The position numbers were made by a program, and so were the translations under genes. This document shows positions 33,268 to 36,766 of a stretch of DNA of 36,766 bases, piece after piece. This DNA is from Nitrospirota bacterium (GTDB lineage: Bacteria; Nitrospirota; Thermodesulfovibrionia; Thermodesulfovibrionales; Dissulfurispiraceae): NCBI GenBank assembly GCA_015233655.1, contig JADFXI010000016.1, positions 1 to 36,766 of the forward strand. The letters run 5' to 3'. Every line of letters begins with the position of its first letter. Within the stretch, counting starts at the first letter, position 1. Below the pieces are notes generated by a model. That model ran no database searches. It saw nothing but the letters and a program-made list of their open reading frames with translations, and was not told the DNA's origin.

Positions 33268-33588
33268 TTAACTTAGAGGACCGTCTGAAAAGAAGATCTT
33301 CTTAAATGTGCGGTTAAGCTTCTTGCTGTGAAAGTTTATCATCTCAACTCCGGGACGGAAAGTGACTGTCTGGCCTTTGGAAACCGACATCTGGGGAACT
33401 GCCACCCATGTCTGGTCCCCGTTTTTTTCGATTAGCACATAAGTGTAATCGCCGGCATTCATGAAATCGGCGACCTTACCGGATAATGACAATTCCGCCG
33501 CATGCGAGGCGGCATACATCCCATGCCCTGCGACCAGCACGGCTGCTGCGAAAACGATGATGAGGACCAATCTTGAAAACATTTTCAT
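33268..33588 (-). CDS. Exported NrfJ-like OB-fold protein
   Basis: A 106-residue protein with an N-terminal signal segment (residues 1-32). The mature part has the pattern GKVADFMNAGDYTYVLIEKNGDQTWVAVP, VSKGQTVTFRPGVEMINFHSK and LNRTFKKIFF. The GYTY...WVA...FHSK.LNRTF arrangement matches small periplasmic proteins named NrfJ, found beside nitrite reductase genes in some bacteria. No nitrite reductase is present in this window, so the role is unknown. It is convergent with the transglycosylase and 54 bases downstream of the YihY-family gene. Confidence 0.7.
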   Translation of the reverse strand: MKMFSRLVLIIVFAAAVLVAGHGMYAASHAAELSLSGKVADFMNAGDYTYVLIEKNGDQTWVAVPQMSVSKGQTVTFRPGVEMINFHSKKLNRTFKKIFFSDGPLS

Positions 33589-33642
33589 CTTACATCTCCT
33601 TGCACAAAATAAATTTAACTCAAAAATTATATCACAACCCGC

Positions 33643-34473
33643 TCATTTCGGTCTTCTCTCCGGTCCCTGGAGATTATTAACCACCTCGGCCCCGATGAGG
33701 AATATGCAGGAAGAATAGAATAGCCACAACAGAAATATCACAAACGCTGAAAGAGGGCCGTATACAGTTCCAAGATGCACGACCTTCACAACATACAGAG
33801 TGAAAAGGTGTTTTGCAGCTTCGAGCAGTATAGTAGTGAATAGTGACCCCGCAAGGGCCGTGCCGGGTTGGACTTTCTTGCGCGGAAGAAATTTGTACAT
33901 AATAGCGACAATCAGAAAGACAAGCATAAAAGGGATAATATAACCTATAAAGAAACCTGCTATAACGCCTACTTTTATGTCAGGGAATATTTCCTTCAGC
34001 AACTTCAGCAGAGATATGGCTGATGTTGCGCCAAATGACAGGATGATGACAGCTATTACAAGAGTAACAATAAAGAATGACCGTACAAGAGATATCAAAA
34101 AAGGCCTGCTGCCGCGTATTTTAAAAATCGTGTTGACCGCTGTTTCGAGTGTAGAAAAAAGCTGTAATGACAGCAGTCCGTAAAGCATGAGCGTCAATGT
34201 TCCGAGGCCGCGGTACGAAATTATTTTCTTAATTTCCCCTGTTATCTTGAAAGTGATAGTGGGGAAAAAGCCCGTCAGTTTGGCCGAAAAAAACCTGAGG
34301 AACGCCTCATTTTCTCCTAATAGATAGCCAAAAAATGCGACCAGCATCAGGCAAAACGGGACGAGGGCCATCATGAAAGAATATGACAAAGAGCCCGCGA
34401 GCAAAAGCCCGCTGTCTTTAAAAAAATCGACAACACTTTTCGGCACTACTTTCAGATATCGAATGATATTCAT
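33643..34473 (-). CDS. YihY/UPF0761-family inner-membrane protein
   Basis: A 276-residue membrane protein with about six hydrophobic helices. The family traits are SGLLLAGSLSYSFMMALVPFCLML at the N-terminus, ETAVNTIFKIRGSRPF in the middle and TVYGPLSAFVIFLLWLFYSSCIFLIGAEV at the C-terminus. It was once misnamed ribonuclease BN; function is not established. The C-terminal tail is short and basic. A TATAAT lies upstream on the minus strand (about 34507-34512). Confidence 0.88.
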   Translation of the reverse strand: MNIIRYLKVVPKSVVDFFKDSGLLLAGSLSYSFMMALVPFCLMLVAFFGYLLGENEAFLRFFSAKLTGFFPTITFKITGEIKKIISYRGLGTLTLMLYGLLSLQLFSTLETAVNTIFKIRGSRPFLISLVRSFFIVTLVIAVIILSFGATSAISLLKLLKEIFPDIKVGVIAGFFIGYIIPFMLVFLIVAIMYKFLPRKKVQPGTALAGSLFTTILLEAAKHLFTLYVVKVVHLGTVYGPLSAFVIFLLWLFYSSCIFLIGAEVVNNLQGPERRPK

Positions 34474-34553
34474 TTATTTCAATTGGCGGCCCCGTTTCCT
34501 GCCGGATTATTATAGCAAACAGTCATCATTTTATTACCCGGCTGTTGCAATTC

Positions 34554-34581
34554 TTGACATTTCGGGCAATAAAAGTTTAAT
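34554..34581 (+). promoter_or_regulatory. Promoter of tRNA-Phe
   Basis: A perfect TTGACA (34554-34559) and TTTAAT (34576-34581) with a 16-base gap place the transcription start about 6 bases before the mature tRNA. This is the strongest sigma-70-like site in the region. Confidence 0.7.
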
Positions 34582-34593
34582 GTTTAGGATTAT

Positions 34594-34669
34594 GGGCAGT
34601 TAGCTCAGTCGGTAGAGCAGGGGCCTGAAAAGCCCCGTGTCGGGAGTTCGATTCTCTCACTGCCCACCA
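34594..34669 (+). tRNA. tRNA-Phe (anticodon GAA)
   Basis: A 76-base cloverleaf with CCA encoded. The acceptor stem is GGGCAGT / ACTGCCC, the D arm is GCTC-AGTCGGTA-GAGC, the anticodon stem is GGGGC / GCCCC with loop CTGAAAA, so the anticodon GAA is at 34627-34629 (Phe). The T arm is GGGAG-TTCGATT-CTCTC. All arms pair with one wobble in the T stem. No obvious attachment-site duplicate of its 3' end is seen in the window. Confidence 0.95.
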
Positions 34670-34867
34670 CTTAACCTACTGAAAACAGAGAAAACATGCA
34701 CACTGTAAACCAAGTTCAGTGTAAAAAAGTAAGGCTTTTTTCCGCGTTATGGCACACCGCTGTCCAACCTGCAATGCCTGTTTCTATGACTTTTTACAGA
34801 ATCGCTGACTTAAATTTTGATCAATTGAAATGTATTAACGAAACTGTTAGACTTATGACATTTTTTA

Positions 34868-36343
34868 ATGTCTAACCAAATCCTCGGAATATTGACTGTA
34901 ATTATTTGCGCGGCCAACTATGCTCTCGCCTTAAAATATTTCAGAAAAGGCCGCGATATCCCTGCAATTATACTTATTATGCTTTGCGGCCTTCTTCTGC
35001 GACTTTTCACAGGAGCTGATTTATACCTTCACGAATGGGATGAACGTTTTCATGCTCTTGTGGCAAAAAATCTGATGCAGCATCCCTTAGTTCCGACTTT
35101 GTATGACAATCCGCTGTTGCCCTACGATTTCCGCAATTGGACTGAGAATCATATTTGGGTACATAAACAGCCCCTTCCGCTTTGGGCTATGGCGCTGAGC
35201 ATGAAGCTGTTCGGGATAAACGAAATGGCGCTGAGGCTCCCATCCATTCTCCTTTCTACTGCGGCAATCTGTCTGACTTTTTACATAGGATCGGCGCTCT
35301 TCAACCGGAAGGTGGGAATGACGGCTTCATTTTTTCACTCTATAAATGGTTTCATTATTGCAACAACTGTCGGACGGACCGGGACAGACCATGACATGTT
35401 TCACATGTTTTTCGTTGAGCTTTCGGTCTTCTTCATTGTCTATTCGCTGCAATACAGGAAGAGATCCATCAACGTTCTGATTGGCCTGTCGATCGGACTT
35501 GCGATTCTGTGCAAGTGGCTGACAGCTCTGATAGTCTTACCCCTGTGGTTTATTCTGTTCAGAAAGAACGAACCTCCTGTTAATCTTTTTGTTAATTTTC
35601 TCATCATAAGCGCTGTTTGTGTGGTCACATTCATGCCGTGGCAGATTTACATTCACAGGGCCTTTCCTGCAGAGTCAAAATGGGAAGATAGTTATAATAC
35701 AAAACATATTACCGAAGCGCTGGAGGACCATGCCGGGTCCGCTTTTTTTGAGTTCGAGAACATGAATAAAAACTATGGCAAACTTATTTACATCCCCCTG
35801 GTGTGGTTCTTAATTGTCGTGCTCAGAAACTTGAAAGACGAACGTTTGGTGGTTGTATCTGTGTGGTTTGTGGTGCCTGTCCTTTTTTTTACTATGGTCA
35901 AAACAAAAATGAGCGGCTATACCCTGTTCTCGGCTCCGAGCGTTTTCATCATCCTCGCCCTGTTTGTAGATTACGCTTTAAAAAAGGCCGGCGACATAAA
36001 AGGTTACGGTCAGACTGCTGCCGCTTCATTTATCGTTCTCATTTTTCTTGTTCCCGCTGTTTTCTTTAATACATACAGCACCCTTAGAGTTGTCAGACCC
36101 TTTAACAGGGAAAACAGGGAGCCGGTTTGGGCCGGGCACTTAAAAAATCTTGACCAGATTATAAATCAAAAGAATACCGTGATCTTCAATTCGGATCACC
36201 CCATTGAGACGATGTTTTATTCTTCTTTTACGGCATATAGGGGTTTACCTACCTCTGAACAGATTAAATATCTGACTCGGAGAGGTTACAAAATAGAAGT
36301 TTTCTGCCCTCGGAGTCCACTAAGGGGAACAGGCTGTATTTGA
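34868..36343 (+). CDS. GT39/ArnT-type membrane glycosyltransferase
   Basis: A 491-residue polytopic protein of the dolichyl-phosphate-mannose protein mannosyltransferase / ArnT superfamily, which moves sugars from polyprenyl-phosphate carriers in the outer leaflet of the membrane. The first loop carries the acidic motif [16 protein letters not shown] and then [25 protein letters not shown], followed by [16 protein letters not shown]. About ten hydrophobic helices can be counted. The C-terminal ~90 residues form a soluble tail. No ribosome binding site is evident before ATG 34868. A GT2 polyprenyl-phosphate-type remnant lies just downstream on the other strand, consistent with a sugar-transfer locus. 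Confidence 0.82.
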   Translation: MSNQILGILTVIICAANYALALKYFRKGRDIPAIILIMLCGLLLRLFTGADLYLHEWDERFHALVAKNLMQHPLVPTLYDNPLLPYDFRNWTENHIWVHKQPLPLWAMALSMKLFGINEMALRLPSILLSTAAICLTFYIGSALFNRKVGMTASFFHSINGFIIATTVGRTGTDHDMFHMFFVELSVFFIVYSLQYRKRSINVLIGLSIGLAILCKWLTALIVLPLWFILFRKNEPPVNLFVNFLIISAVCVVTFMPWQIYIHRAFPAESKWEDSYNTKHITEALEDHAGSAFFEFENMNKNYGKLIYIPLVWFLIVVLRNLKDERLVVVSVWFVVPVLFFTMVKTKMSGYTLFSAPSVFIILALFVDYALKKAGDIKGYGQTAAASFIVLIFLVPAVFFNTYSTLRVVRPFNRENREPVWAGHLKNLDQIINQKNTVIFNSDHPIETMFYSSFTAYRGLPTSEQIKYLTRRGYKIEVFCPRSPLRGTGCI

Positions 36344-36416
36344 TAATGCATCTGAGAGCTGATAATCCGTCTTTCCAGCCAATCTTCTTCCCTTCCTGAT
36401 ACGTTCTTCCCGCATA

Positions 36417-36575
36417 CTAGATGCCGACTTCATATATCCGGTCGGCTGATTTTACGATCTTTGCAGTAATCTCGGGCTCAAAGCCGAAACGATCTTCCTC
36501 AATTGTTATCTTCTCATATATTTCGCGTTTAAAAACTTTGTAACACATTTCCATGTCTGTTAAATTGAGATTAGC
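36417..36575 (-). pseudogene. Remnant of a GT2 polyprenyl-phosphate mannosyltransferase-like gene
   Basis: About 50 residues, LNLTDMEMCYKVFKREIYEK...EDRFGFEPEITAKIVKS...RIYEVGI, match the central part of family-2 dolichyl/undecaprenyl-phosphate sugar transferases, where LTDMETCYK and FGFEPEITAK are well conserved. The N-terminal catalytic half (nucleotide-sugar site) is absent and the frame stops right after YEVGI, where the family continues with the SYYGRTY-like segment. Upstream, the frame passes through a hairpin and unrelated sequence. So this is a decayed gene fragment. Confidence 0.7.
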
Positions 36576-36588
36576 ACACATAGTGAAG

Positions 36589-36613
36589 CTCCCTGTGCCA
36601 AGAGCACAGGGAG
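36589..36613. repeat. Perfect 10-bp hairpin next to the GT2 remnant
   Basis: CTCCCTGTGC (36589-36598), loop CAAGA, GCACAGGGAG (36604-36613). It lies just where the GT2 similarity ends, so it may mark the breakpoint of an insertion or be a REP-type palindrome. Neither side has a clear T-run, so a terminator role is less likely. The rest of 36614-36766 is AT-rich with no gene seen. Confidence 0.6.
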
Positions 36614-36766
36614 TTCCTTGCTTATTCATTAGAATTCGCCTACCAATCTTGTCAATAAAACAGATATTCAGGTAGTGGGCGAATTTTTTTGTAGACAACT
36701 TTTTGTTAATCGTATATATTATATAATTGATTCAGACGGCATAAAGGCGGGGATTTATTTTTAATA

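Overview
This window is a stretch of bacterial chromosome, tightly packed with operons. It suggests a Gram-negative organism with an anaerobic-type metabolism: it has a periplasmic phosphate-binding protein, a DsbC-like periplasmic oxidoreductase, an MltD-type lytic transglycosylase and an Rnf ferredoxin:NAD+ oxidoreductase. Many sensor kinases and an NtrC-type sigma-54 activator give it a Nitrospirota or Desulfobacterota flavour. That placement is an impression from protein style, not a computed result.

Layout. (1) 1-4.8 kb: pstC (cut by the window edge), pstA and pstB, then two tandem phosphonoacetate-hydrolase-like alkaline-phosphatase-superfamily enzymes, closed by a hairpin terminator. 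(2) 4.9-9.7 kb: an rnfCDGEAB operon. Its last gene, rnfB, loses its whole ferredoxin half and runs antisense into the 3' end of pstS. (3) 9.7-14.5 kb, minus strand: pstS behind an array of 11-bp-phased Pho-box heptamers, then pcm, a COG2509-like FAD dehydrogenase, surE and an RNase Z-like metallo-hydrolase. (4) 14.7-20.2 kb: galT-glgA (glycogen/hexose phosphate), followed by a GAF-PAS-GAF-PAS hybrid-input histidine kinase and its response regulator. (5) 20.4-22.2 kb: a YeiH-family transporter with a 53-residue single-span membrane protein that is easy to miss.

(6) 22.2-29.1 kb is the most interesting part. Two paralogous membrane histidine kinases are divergently arranged. The rightward one heads a compact operon: kinase, stand-alone DRTGG protein, RsbW-like anti-sigma ATPase, second DRTGG protein, PHP phosphoesterase, stand-alone HATPase, NtrC-type activator and a small Cys-rich protein. 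From memory, this DRTGG/anti-sigma/DRTGG/PHP/HATPase set normally accompanies [FeFe]-hydrogenase and NuoE/NuoF genes in Clostridia and Thermotogae. Here no hydrogenase is present, and the set is bracketed by a two-component system instead.

(7) 29-36.8 kb is an accessory-like patchwork: a DsbC-like protein with a haem-type CxxCH, a YajD-like HNH protein, a TacA/TacT-like (DUF1778/GNAT) toxin-antitoxin pair with a perfect 21-bp operator palindrome, an orphan protein, an MltD-like transglycosylase, an NrfJ-like exported protein, a YihY-family membrane protein, tRNA-Phe(GAA), a GT39 glycosyltransferase and a GT2 glycosyltransferase remnant. No CRISPR array, rRNA or insertion sequence was seen.
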